Source: Paenibacillus tyrphae (lineage in GTDB: Bacteria > Bacillota > Bacilli > Paenibacillales > NBRC-103111). Taken from it: a stretch of DNA of 64,000 nucleotides. The notes under the pieces are model-generated. The model was not told the origin of the DNA. It ran no database searches and saw nothing but the letters and a program-made list of their open reading frames with translations. Positions 52,676 to 60,646 of this stretch are shown in pieces. How positions within the stretch are numbered: the stretch's first letter is position 1; each line of letters begins with the position of its first letter. The stretch spans positions 38,772 to 102,771 of the forward strand of contig NZ_JAMZAW010000027.1 in NCBI RefSeq assembly GCF_024158745.1, in the 5' to 3' direction. The position numbers and the translations under genes are program-made.

Positions 52676-52714
52676 AAAGAACGCTAATCGTAATCGGATC
52701 AGCGTTCTTTTTCT
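52676..52714 (+). terminator. Terminator after HpaB-like gene
   Basis: AAAGAACGCTAATC / GATCAGCGTTCTTTTTC. Confidence 0.85.
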
Positions 52715-52788
52715 TGTGCAGCCTGCCCAGAGGCACGCTGCATAGTAAGAAGGCATCCGTTCGGGTGCATTTGGCTTTCGCTCTATAG

Positions 52789-52827
52789 ATGATACGCTGA
52801 ACCATACCGCAAGTAACGGCAAGTTTT
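52789..52827 (+). repeat. Intergenic repeat, copy A
   Basis: ATGATACGCTGAACCATACC followed by GCAAGTAACGGCAAGTTTT; a diverged copy is at 56646-56683 (ATGATACGCCGAACCGTAGC ...). Both lie in gaps after an operon end. Confidence 0.5.
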
Positions 52828-52934
52828 TTTGTGGTGTGTATTATGATACAGTAGTTGTAGGGCTCGTAAGGGCGTTCATTTCATAGTTTTTGGTGAAATG
52901 CGGATTTCATAAAAAGGAGAAAAGAGGGATAGAA

Positions 52935-53396
52935 ATGTCGTATATTGTAAATTTTAAAAATGTGTCCACGGTTGGTTTAGAGTCTTCACCTGTAGCAGAA
53001 GCGCTTGCCGGTTTACGTGCCAATGAAGCCCGTTACTTTATGAACAAGTACAAGCACGAATTTACGGTTGTACCAGCTAGTGAAAGTCAGGAGACACTTG
53101 ATTATGTGAACCGAATTTTGAAAGAGCGTGATATTGAGTTTGCGGCCAAACCTTTAGAAACGTCGCGTTTTCAAGTTGAAAATATTAAATTTGCTTACGT
53201 CTTTTATGAGGATGGTCTTGGGATCAATGTCATGTATACGATTGATGACCCTAAGAAGCGGGCCGTTGGTTTTAAGCTTTCTGAGGGGATGGAGGTACCG
53301 CAGGAATTAGAAGGGAAGTTTAAGTTTGCTAGGCAGAAGTCTGCATTAGCTGGAACAATTCGGGGCTCGTTTTTTGTAATCAAAGGAGAATATTAA
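52935..53396 (+). CDS. Conserved-looking hypothetical protein
   Basis: 153 residues from ATG 52935 with AAGGAG and a second GAGGG upstream. Soluble, mixed alpha/beta, no signal peptide; MSYIVNFKNVSTVGLESSPVAEALAGL and LGINVMYTIDDPKKRAVGF are distinctive, but I cannot name the family. Stand-alone, followed by a terminator. Codon use and ribosome binding site make it clearly a real gene. Confidence 0.75.
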   Translation: MSYIVNFKNVSTVGLESSPVAEALAGLRANEARYFMNKYKHEFTVVPASESQETLDYVNRILKERDIEFAAKPLETSRFQVENIKFAYVFYEDGLGINVMYTIDDPKKRAVGFKLSEGMEVPQELEGKFKFARQKSALAGTIRGSFFVIKGEY

Positions 53397-53454
53397 GGTA
53401 AGGAAAATCGCCATTGGAGGAATCGCGCTGCGAGGAATGGTAGCGCTAGTAAGC

Positions 53455-53480
53455 GCTAACGGGCACGATAGTTGAACAAA
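53455..53480 (+). repeat. Copy of the GCTAACGGGCA...TAGTTGAACAAA motif
   Basis: Related sequences at 20331-20352 and 23533-23552; possibly remnants of a dispersed element end. Confidence 0.4.
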
Positions 53481-53495
53481 GCGAGATCAAAAGAA

Positions 53496-53526
53496 AGGGC
53501 CATCCCGCAAAAGGATGGCCCTAAAA
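53496..53526. terminator. Terminator between convergent genes
   Basis: AAGGGCCATCC / GGATGGCCCTAAAA around CGCAAAA. Confidence 0.75.
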
Positions 53527-53580
53527 CTTGCCCAAAATTAAGCTTTTGCAAACGATTCCTTTTTGTGGTGCCGAGCCGCA

Positions 53581-54042
53581 TTAATCTAACTCGGCAGGTA
53601 CGCTTGCCTCTTCCAGCGAAGGTATAAGAAACTTGGTCTCGATTGGCGATGACATGACGATGAGGATTGTGTAGGTCCCGTATTTATCGCATTGATTTCC
53701 GAACTCTTCGAGAGATCGTGTGGACTCAGTCATTACTTTCAATAAATAGTTGTGTTCTCCGCTTATACGGTGACATTCGATGACATCGGGAGATGAGCGG
53801 CAAAAATCAAGGAATGCATGACACTCCCTTGTACGAAACAGAATGTAGGCCGTTGCGCCTTTTCCGATTTTTTCAGGGGAAATCATGGTGCGGTACTCCT
53901 CAATGATTCCTTTTTCCTCCATACGCTTTACTCTCTCCGTTACTGCGGGTTGCGATAACCCGACACACTTGCCTAATTCCGTCATTGAAATTCTTGCCTG
54001 GCTTTGAAGATAATATAGGATTTGCTTATCAATATGGTCCAT
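53581..54042 (-). CDS. Lrp/AsnC family transcriptional regulator
   Basis: 153 residues from ATG 54042 (AAAGGAG upstream; a longer in-frame start at 54081 is weaker). MDHIDKQILYYLQSQARISMTELGKCVGLSQPAVTERVKRMEEKGII is the AsnC HTH; the rest is a RAM domain. Divergent from the serine hydrolase/MFS genes, which it may control; feast/famine regulators commonly respond to amino acids. Confidence 0.93.
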   Translation of the reverse strand: MDHIDKQILYYLQSQARISMTELGKCVGLSQPAVTERVKRMEEKGIIEEYRTMISPEKIGKGATAYILFRTRECHAFLDFCRSSPDVIECHRISGEHNYLLKVMTESTRSLEEFGNQCDKYGTYTILIVMSSPIETKFLIPSLEEASVPAELD

Positions 54043-54214
54043 CGAAATCGGCTCCTTTAATTTTAAGGATTTCCCCATCAACTAACTCGTTTTTCTTTGT
54101 TTTAGGGTAGATATAACTTGAATGCTTTATGTAAATTACTCAACTTAATAATTATAATAAACTCACAATAGTAAAGTAATCAAGGCTTTAACTATTGAGG
54201 AAGGATGATGAAAG

Positions 54215-55363
54215 TTGAGTAAGAATTTGGATACAAGCCTGGATGAAGTTATCGAGCGTACTCTTGCCGATAATCGGCTGGTTGGCGCCGTGGTTAAGGT
54301 GGCGGTAGACGGAGTGCTGGTTTATAACGGTGCTGCCGGTTTTGCCGACCGTGAGAGGAACAATCCGATGCAAGAAAATGCCTTGTTCAGGCTTGCCTCC
54401 GTATCGAAACCGATCGTTTCAACGGCTGCCTTGGTACTCGTATCGCAAGGCCGGCTCCAACTAGACGACCGCGTTGATCGATGGCTTCCATACTTTCAGC
54501 CGCGTTTGCAAAATGGCGATATCGCGGAGCTCACGATTCGGCATTTAATGACGCACACGGCGGGGCTGACTTACCGTTTCTTTCAGGAAGAGAACGGCCC
54601 TTATCACCGTGCAGGGGTGTCGGATGGAATGGATCAGGCCGGTATCACACTGGAAGAGAACCTGCGCCGTATTGCCTCCGTTCCGCTCCTTTACACGCCA
54701 GGCACTCAGTGGAAATATTCGATCGCGACAGATGTGCTGGGCGCCGTTATCGCCAAGGTTACTGAAATGCCGCTTCAAGAAGCCGTTCATTCCTTGGTGC
54801 TGAAACCGCTTGGCATGAATGACACCGGGTTTACTGCCGTTGACCCGGAGCGGCTGACCACTGCTTATGCCAATGATGTTCCTGTGCCGCGGCCTATGTA
54901 TGATCCCGACAGCTTGGCATTCGTGGAAGGCACGGCGGGCTTCCGGCTTGCCCCTAGCCGGGCGCTTGACGAATCGGCTTTTCCTTCCGGCGGGGCCGGC
55001 ATGGTCGGAAGCGCCCATGACTTTTTACGGCTGCTGGAAACCTTGCGCAAGGGAGGAACGCCGCTTCTGCCTGAGCGGCTGGTTCGCGAAATGACGACTA
55101 ACCAGATCGGCGATCTGCCGATGGCTTATTGGCCGGGCAGAGGCTTCGGTCTAGGATTTACGCTGCTTAAGGATCCTGTCGCCGCAGGCACGCCGGAATC
55201 GCCGGGCACCTGGCGGATGGGCGGGACTTACGGCCATTCGTGGTTCGTTGATCCTGAGCGGAAGCTCAGCGTTGTGGCATTTACCAATACCGCGCTGGAA
55301 GGCATGTCGGGCCAATTTACCGTCGATCTCTGCAAAGCCGTTTACGACGGAATCAAGCAATAG
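54215..55363 (+). CDS. Serine hydrolase (EstB/class C beta-lactamase-like)
   Basis: 382 residues from TTG 54215 (GAGGAAGG upstream). Ser62 in LASVSKPIV (SxxK, Lys65); the second motif is KYSIATDVLGAVI, as in EstB-type esterases where the lactamase YxN is YSx; the third is GGTYGHSWFVDP. No signal peptide. Probably an esterase or amidase. It lies upstream of an MFS transporter gene with a hairpin between. Confidence 0.9.
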   Translation: MSKNLDTSLDEVIERTLADNRLVGAVVKVAVDGVLVYNGAAGFADRERNNPMQENALFRLASVSKPIVSTAALVLVSQGRLQLDDRVDRWLPYFQPRLQNGDIAELTIRHLMTHTAGLTYRFFQEENGPYHRAGVSDGMDQAGITLEENLRRIASVPLLYTPGTQWKYSIATDVLGAVIAKVTEMPLQEAVHSLVLKPLGMNDTGFTAVDPERLTTAYANDVPVPRPMYDPDSLAFVEGTAGFRLAPSRALDESAFPSGGAGMVGSAHDFLRLLETLRKGGTPLLPERLVREMTTNQIGDLPMAYWPGRGFGLGFTLLKDPVAAGTPESPGTWRMGGTYGHSWFVDPERKLSVVAFTNTALEGMSGQFTVDLCKAVYDGIKQ

Positions 55364-55371
55364 AGAATGCG

Positions 55372-55412
55372 TTTAAGAGCCTAGTACGGTATGATCCGGA
55401 CCAGGCTCTTTT
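55372..55412 (+). terminator. Terminator between serine hydrolase and MFS gene
   Basis: AAGAGCCT ... AGGCTCTTTT with an inner GG/CC stem. Confidence 0.65.
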
Positions 55413-55421
55413 ATACAGGGA

Positions 55422-56630
55422 GTGGAGAGGTTGGTTCAATTCAGTTCTGTTCAAAAGACCGTGAACCCTATATTTTTCATTGCATTGGGTTTATTTGGCG
55501 TATACACCATTGAATTTGGCGTTGTCGGGATACTGCCGGCAATCATTGAACGCTACAGCATCAGTACATCTCAGGCCGGGATGCTCGTTGGCGCGTTTGC
55601 GATTGTCATCGCGTTGTTTGGTCCCTTTATGGTATTGCTGCTTTCCAAACTTAACCGCAAAAATGTGTTGATGACATGTCTATTCATTTTTGCCGGGAGC
55701 AGTTTATTGTCAGCTTACGCTCCGAATTTTTATGTTTTGCTGGCGCTTCGCATGATTCCGGCTTTGTTCCATCCCGTCTATTTTTCTTTGGCTTTTGTCA
55801 CGGCTACTTCACTGTATGCTAAGGAAAAAGCGACGCAAGCTTCCGCCAAAGCATTTGTCGGGACTAGTATGGGCATGGTACTTGGAATTCCGATAACAAC
55901 CTATATCCAGCATCAATTCTCTTTCGAGGCCGCTTTTCTATTCTGTACCCTTGTCAACATCGCTGCTGGGATCAGGATCGCCATTATGCTTCCGAAAACG
56001 CCGAGAGTGGAGAAAGTAACTTATGGGAAGCAGCTCGGTATATTGCGTAAAATCCCCCTCTGGATCAATATTGGCGCTGCGACTTTTATATTTGCGGCAA
56101 TGTTTTCAGTCTATAGTTATTCTGCCGAATATTTGGAACAAGTGATGGGGATGAACGGAGAGACCGTCAGTGTCATGCTTGTCGTATTTGGCATCGGGGG
56201 GGTGGCCGGCAACTTGCTCGCAGGGAGACTGATTGGAATCCATATGGCGAGAACGACTGTGTTCCAACCGATCGTATTAGCGCTCTCTTACTTTTTGCTT
56301 TACTTAGGAGAAACGTCATCTATAGTACCTATTATTTTGATCATGGTCTTGTGGGGAGCGATTCATACCAGCGGACTCATTATAACGCAGATATGGTTAA
56401 CATCCGAGGCTCCCGAAGCGCCTGAATTTGCTACTGGACTGTATATTTCTTTCATCAATCTTGGCGTGTTCATCGGTTCGGCGGCAGGCGGGATGTTTAT
56501 TGATTTTTTAGGCGTGAAAGGGACCATATGGAGCGGCTTGCTGTTTATTGTGTTGGCCCTTGCTTGTATTGTAATAAAAATTTTTTTCTTTAACTCAAAA
56601 GGTATAAAGGCAAAATTGCAGGTGCCCTGA
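55422..56630 (+). CDS. MFS transporter (DHA1/AraJ-like)
   Basis: 402 residues from GTG 55422, or 399 from TTG 55431, which has better spacing from AGGGAG at 55417. Twelve hydrophobic spans. FGVYTIEFGVVGILPAIIERYSISTSQAGMLVGAFAI at the start and LLSKLNRKNVLM (motif A region) are typical of the DHA1 arabinose/drug efflux group. Located just upstream of the antibiotic-type leader and Cfr-like gene. Confidence 0.9.
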   Translation: MERLVQFSSVQKTVNPIFFIALGLFGVYTIEFGVVGILPAIIERYSISTSQAGMLVGAFAIVIALFGPFMVLLLSKLNRKNVLMTCLFIFAGSSLLSAYAPNFYVLLALRMIPALFHPVYFSLAFVTATSLYAKEKATQASAKAFVGTSMGMVLGIPITTYIQHQFSFEAAFLFCTLVNIAAGIRIAIMLPKTPRVEKVTYGKQLGILRKIPLWINIGAATFIFAAMFSVYSYSAEYLEQVMGMNGETVSVMLVVFGIGGVAGNLLAGRLIGIHMARTTVFQPIVLALSYFLLYLGETSSIVPIILIMVLWGAIHTSGLIITQIWLTSEAPEAPEFATGLYISFINLGVFIGSAAGGMFIDFLGVKGTIWSGLLFIVLALACIVIKIFFFNSKGIKAKLQVP

Positions 56631-56645
56631 AATTTCGCCTTGGAT

Positions 56646-56683
56646 ATGATACGCCGAACCGTAGCAAGAAAGTAACGAGTTTT
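56646..56683 (+). repeat. Intergenic repeat, copy B
   Basis: Diverged copy of 52789-52827, sharing ATGATACGC-GAACC and AAGTAACG. Confidence 0.5.
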
Positions 56684-56713
56684 CTTATTTATTATTTGGT
56701 CATTTATAGGATG

Positions 56714-56949
56714 TTGCAATGTAGAAGCGGGTATGTTAAGATCGTGCTGACACTTAACGATTGGAGTTGAAGAGGATAATGTAATATTTCTTCTCAATAA
56801 AAAATAAAGCAGAATTTGTTTTATTTTTTATTGGCAGGAAAGTTACCTTATTCTTTTCACTCAAAAAATATATCCTTTTAATACCCTGCACCGGGTTGGA
56901 TGTGCTGTATTTTTTGAGCTACAAGAAAGGTAACTTTCTTGTAGCTCTA
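56714..56949 (+). promoter_or_regulatory. Attenuator-like leader with promoter, start-stop mini-ORF and terminator/antiterminator
   Basis: Promoter-like TTGCAA (56714) and TAAGAT (56737), spacing 17. A mini-ORF ATGTAA at 56779-56784 follows a GAAGAGG ribosome binding site. The terminator hairpin has 14-bp perfect arms (56916-56929, 56934-56947) and a T-rich tail. GAAAGTTACCTT (56838-56849) is exactly complementary to AAGGTAACTTTC (56927-56938), which covers the hairpin's right side, so an antiterminator can form. This layout matches antibiotic-inducible leaders of ribosome-protection genes. The function is inferred. Confidence 0.6.
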
Positions 56950-56971
56950 TTTTATTTTGGCAAAGGATTGA

Positions 56972-57096
56972 CGAAAGCTTGTTCAAATTGATATTGAGCA
57001 TTCTCCGACCATCCTTTTTGTGGAGCATGACAGCGAGTTATTATGGAACTGAAAGAGAAGAACCATTTCCAGGAGGATGAAAGCGATGAAGATTGA
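56972..57096 (+). pseudogene. C-terminal stub of an ABC-F ribosomal-protection gene
   Basis: Reads KLVQIDIEHSPTILFVEHD (the Walker B-distal, switch-His part of Vga/Lsa-like ABC-F proteins) at 56975-57031. It then shifts frame and reads VIMELKEKNHFQEDESDED with a stop at 57094-57096, which matches the usual ABC-F end. The rest of the gene is missing between the leader and this stub, and a few codons are lost at the shift. Identification rests on about 38 residues, hence moderate confidence. Confidence 0.5.
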
Positions 57097-57112
57097 GGTC
57101 GTAGATGATTTT

Positions 57113-57143
57113 GTGAACCGGTTCCTGTTAGGTGAAGCGGTTC
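57113..57143 (+). promoter_or_regulatory. Hairpin in the cfr-like leader
   Basis: GTGAACCGG / CGGTTCAC arms around TTCCTGTTAGGTGAAG. A 37-codon ORF (ATG 57086 after AGGAGG, MKIEVVDDFVNRF...) runs through it and could be a leader peptide. Confidence 0.35.
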
Positions 57144-57234
57144 ACACAAAAACAAATCGGTTGCCGGAGGTTTACCAATCTATCGACAGATGCACGTAGC
57201 GATCCGTCTGCAAACGTATGCGCTTTTTCTGTAT

Positions 57235-57284
57235 AGTTGGTTAATGACGTGTCAAAGCGCCAACTGACGGTTGCTTTTTTACGT
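57235..57284 (+). promoter_or_regulatory. Mutually exclusive stems before the cfr-like start
   Basis: AGTTGG (57235-57240) can pair with CCAACT (57260-57265); alternatively CAAC (57261) pairs with GTTG (57269) before TTTTTT, a weak terminator. Possible second control point 25-75 bp upstream of the methylase. Confidence 0.35.
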
Positions 57285-57308
57285 TTTCTCCGGCGGTAAG
57301 GAGAAGAC

Positions 57309-58340
57309 ATGGGACTAACCTCGAAATATGAAACGATTCGGCGAATGTTGTCCGACTTCAAGCAGCCCGAGTATCGGTATGCTCAGATTATGGATGCGAT
57401 TTTCAAGCAAAACGTCGGCGAATACGAACGGATGACCATATTGCCCAAATTTTTGCGCGACGAGTTGACCCGGACGCTTGGTCCGAACGTCTGCAGCATC
57501 GTTCCGGTAAAGGAACTCACGTCAAAACAGGTCAGCAAGGTGCTGTTTGGCATTGCGGGCGACGAACACGTGGAGGCCGTACGACTTACTTATGAGCAGG
57601 GATGGAAATCGTATTGTATTTCCACGCAGTGCGGCTGCGGATTCGGGTGCAGGTTTTGCGCCACCGGTACCATCGGCCTGAAACGAAATCTGACCGCCGA
57701 CGAAATTACCGACCAATTGCTGCACTTTCGCTTGAACGGCCACGCCTTGGATAGCGTCTCATTCATGGGCATGGGGGAGGCGCTCGCCAACCCGCATATT
57801 TTTGATGCAATCACGATTTTGACCGACCCGCATCTCTTTGGTTTAGGACATCGACGAATTACGATTTCCACCATCGGCCTGCTGCCGGGGATCGACAAGC
57901 TGACACGGGAGTTTCCGCAGGTCAATCTGACCTTCTCGCTGCATTCGCCGTTCGACGATCAGCGAAGCGAGCTGATGCCGATCAACGACCGATACCCCGT
58001 CCGCGACGTGCTGAAGGCATTGGATCATCATATCCGGCATACAGGGAGAAAGGTGTATATTGCGTATATTCTTCTTCGAGGAGTCAACGACTCGACGGCA
58101 CATGCGGAAGCAGTTGCCGAGTTGTTGAGGGGAAGGGGACCTGGGGAACATCTCTACCACGTTAACCTGATTCCATTCAATTCGTCCGAAGTTACGCCAG
58201 ACAGCTATCAGCAATCTGATCCCCATCGGATTAAAGCGTTTGTTCGGATTTTGAAGTCAAAGGGGATCAGCGTCACGGTCCGAACTCAATTCGGATCGGA
58301 CATTAACGCGGCATGCGGTCAGCTATACCGTTCCGAATAA
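57309..58340 (+). CDS. Cfr-family 23S rRNA (adenine-2503-C8) methyltransferase
   Basis: 343 residues, ATG 57309 behind AAGGAG. Radical SAM cluster C110-x3-C114-x2-C117 in QCGCGFGCRFCATGTIGL. C103 and C336 (INAACGQLY) correspond to the catalytic pair C105/C338 of staphylococcal Cfr. Cfr-specific features rather than RlmN: MGMGEALAN (RlmN usually has MGMGEP), VNLTFSLHSPFDDQRSELMPINDRYP, HTGRKVYIAYILLRGVND and HVNLIPFN. Cfr methylates C8 of A2503 and gives resistance to phenicols, lincosamides, oxazolidinones, pleuromutilins and streptogramin A. Chromosomal Cfr-like (Clb) enzymes are known from Bacillales, and this is probably one. Intact; resistance itself is inferred. Confidence 0.88.
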   Translation: MGLTSKYETIRRMLSDFKQPEYRYAQIMDAIFKQNVGEYERMTILPKFLRDELTRTLGPNVCSIVPVKELTSKQVSKVLFGIAGDEHVEAVRLTYEQGWKSYCISTQCGCGFGCRFCATGTIGLKRNLTADEITDQLLHFRLNGHALDSVSFMGMGEALANPHIFDAITILTDPHLFGLGHRRITISTIGLLPGIDKLTREFPQVNLTFSLHSPFDDQRSELMPINDRYPVRDVLKALDHHIRHTGRKVYIAYILLRGVNDSTAHAEAVAELLRGRGPGEHLYHVNLIPFNSSEVTPDSYQQSDPHRIKAFVRILKSKGISVTVRTQFGSDINAACGQLYRSE

Positions 58341-58393
58341 TCGATGCGGAAATAAATTTATTACCGGACGCAGCGGGTCTGCGACTGGAAAGA

Positions 58394-58424
58394 GAAACGG
58401 CTGCCATGAAGAGGGCAGCCGTTT
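58394..58424 (+). terminator. Terminator after the Cfr-family gene
   Basis: AAACGGCTGCC / GGCAGCCGTTTT around ATGAAGAG. Confidence 0.85.
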
Positions 58425-58866
58425 TGGTTTGCGCCACGCATGGCGATTAACCAGGCGGTGAAATTCCGCAAGGGTGTCACTTTAAGAACTTGCGAATGTA
58501 TCGAAAGGACAATTAGGAATAACAAACAACTGCATGAGCGGATTCTTGATTCAGAGGATTCGCTCTTTTTCATGCAAAAGGAATTGACAAAATGTCGGGT
58601 GACAAGACAATGCCTAATGTACCCATGATGGGTCATAGTGCTTCTGGTTGTTTTCCGGACCAAAAAAAATAAGAAAAGAACCGAACCTTTTTCCGATACA
58701 GTGACAATATAGTGATAGTGTGTAAGCTGCTTACTCAGGAGTACCCTCCGGCCATTAAACTCATTACAACAAACCGATAGAAAAAGATGACGAGGATCAA
58801 ATCGCAGCAATTTCACGGTAATGAAAGCTGGGATTTATCCGTCCGGTCCGAAGGAGGGAGGTGAAA
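58425..58866. other. Gap before the sugar ABC operon
   Basis: Holds a 62-codon ORF (58440-58628) without ribosome binding site that I do not accept as a gene, and a second hairpin GAGCGGATTC ... GATTCGCTCTTTTT (58536-58566). GTCGGGTGACAAGA at 58594 recurs at 46081. The operon promoter presumably lies at 58690-58740. Confidence 0.4.
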
Positions 58867-59751
58867 ATGTCGTTGGGTTTGCGATTTCAGCGCTTGATGC
58901 ACAAGCAAGGTGTAATAGCTATGGGCTTTTTGGCGCCGAGCGTGCTTGGCTTCTCCCTATTTTACTTAATCCCGTTTGTGATAGGCATTGTGTATTCGTT
59001 TATGGATAAGACGAGCGGAGGCGTGTTCGTCGGCTTGGCTAATTATGAGACGGTGCTGGGCAGCGGCTCGTTTCGCAAGGCGGCATTGAACACATTGTGG
59101 TTTACAGCCGTTAGTGTGCCTCTTCTCATCGTAGTATCACTGGTTCTGGCGTTGCTATTGAATAGAAATGTATATTTCCGACGCTGGATACGGACAGCTT
59201 ATATTTTGCCGCTCGTCGTGCCGGTCGCCTCCGTGGTGATGATTTGGCAAATTATATTCGACTGGAACGGTTCGCTTAATGCGTGGCTTTATGGTCTGGG
59301 CTGGGGGCGGATCGACTGGATGAAGTCAGAATGGGCAAGAGCTGTGCTGCTAATTGTTTATTTGTGGAAGTACGTCGGCTACAATATGATCCTGTTTCTG
59401 GCGGGATTGCAGGGCATTCCGAAGGATTATTATGAAACGGCCGACCTGGAAGGCGCCGGACCTGTTCGGAAGCTGTTCAACATTACGCTCGTCTATTTGA
59501 CCCCAACGATGTTCTTTGTCGTTCTGATATCGATTATTAACTCGTTCCGTATTTTCCGAGAAACGTACTTGATTGCCGGAAACTATCCGCACGATAGCAT
59601 TTATATGCTGCAGCACTATATGAACAATATGTTTATATCTTTGGATGTACAAAAGCTAACCGCGGCGGCCGTTCTTATGGTCATTTGCATACTCGCCATC
59701 GTCTCCGGCATGCTCTCGCTTGAACGGTGGTTCAGGCGATTCATGGAATGA
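58867..59751 (+). CDS. Carbohydrate ABC transporter permease 1 (MalF/UgpA type)
   Basis: 294 residues from ATG 58867 (GGAGGGAGG upstream). Six hydrophobic spans; the EAA loop reads YYETADLEGAGPVRKLFNITLVYLTPT, as in CUT1 family permeases. First gene of a five-gene operon; 12 bp to the second permease. No ATPase gene is present, as is usual where MsmX-type ATPases are shared. Confidence 0.93.
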   Translation: MSLGLRFQRLMHKQGVIAMGFLAPSVLGFSLFYLIPFVIGIVYSFMDKTSGGVFVGLANYETVLGSGSFRKAALNTLWFTAVSVPLLIVVSLVLALLLNRNVYFRRWIRTAYILPLVVPVASVVMIWQIIFDWNGSLNAWLYGLGWGRIDWMKSEWARAVLLIVYLWKYVGYNMILFLAGLQGIPKDYYETADLEGAGPVRKLFNITLVYLTPTMFFVVLISIINSFRIFRETYLIAGNYPHDSIYMLQHYMNNMFISLDVQKLTAAAVLMVICILAIVSGMLSLERWFRRFME

Positions 59752-59763
59752 AGGGGGAGGGAG

Positions 59764-60633
59764 ATGAACGTTTTTCATAAAACTGCACGGTCGCTGTTTC
59801 TTATAGCGACTGCGTTGATCATGATGTTGCCGCTGGTCATTCCGGTCACGAATTCGCTTATGAGCGAGAAGGAGATCGCAAGCAATTACGGCTTCATTGG
59901 CAAAATGCTGGACGCAGGATCAGGCGCCAGTGACATATTTGTTAATTTAAAGCTCATACCTGACTGGGTATCGTTCGAACAGTACGGGAAAATACTGCTG
60001 GAGACGCCGATCTTCTTGAACATGTTCTGGAACTCTGTGTTGCTGGTTGTACCGATCATAGCAGGACAGGCCGTTGTCGGAGCGCTTGCCGCATACGCTT
60101 TTGCCATGCTGCGATATCGGGGAAGGGAAGCGTTGTTCATGGTATATTTGATGGCTATGCTAATGCCTTTTCAGGTAACGCTTGTCCCAAACTATATCAT
60201 CGCTGACATCCTGGGGCTTGGAAACAGTGCCGGCGCTATTATCTTACCAGGCATTTTTTCCGCATTCGCAGTGTTCATGCTGCGCCAGTTCATGCTTTCC
60301 GTTCCGTATGCTTATGTCGAGGCGGCCATTATGGACGGTGCATCGCATCCATTCATTTTCTCCAGAATCATCGTCCCATTGTTAAAGCCGGGGATCGCGG
60401 CACTCGTCATTTTGCTGTTCGTGGATTACTGGAATATGGTGGAGCAGCCATTGATTTTTCTCGATGATGCCTTTAAACAGCCGCTATCGCTGTATTTATC
60501 GCGCATTCAAAAGGAGGCTGTAGGGGTCGGCTTCGCCGCATCGGTCATGTATATGTCGCCGATTGTCCTCTTGTTTCTGTATGCGGAGTCTTATTTCGTA
60601 CAAGGTGTTCAGCTTTCCGGTATTAAGGGGTAA
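59764..60633 (+). CDS. Carbohydrate ABC transporter permease 2 (MalG type)
   Basis: 289 residues, ATG 59764 with GGGGGAGGG before it. Six spans; EAA loop YVEAAIMDGASHPFIFSRIIVPLLKPGIAALVILLFVDYWNMVEQPL matches MalG-type partners. Forms a heterodimer with the preceding permease. 13 bp to the adaptor gene. Confidence 0.93.
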   Translation: MNVFHKTARSLFLIATALIMMLPLVIPVTNSLMSEKEIASNYGFIGKMLDAGSGASDIFVNLKLIPDWVSFEQYGKILLETPIFLNMFWNSVLLVVPIIAGQAVVGALAAYAFAMLRYRGREALFMVYLMAMLMPFQVTLVPNYIIADILGLGNSAGAIILPGIFSAFAVFMLRQFMLSVPYAYVEAAIMDGASHPFIFSRIIVPLLKPGIAALVILLFVDYWNMVEQPLIFLDDAFKQPLSLYLSRIQKEAVGVGFAASVMYMSPIVLLFLYAESYFVQGVQLSGIKG

Positions 60634-60646
60634 GGGGGAATGGTGT

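Noticed and set aside
58440..58628. 62-codon ORF between the Cfr-family gene and the sugar ABC operon
   Set aside because: No ribosome binding site, overlaps a hairpin and the GTCGGGTGACAAGA repeat; judged random.
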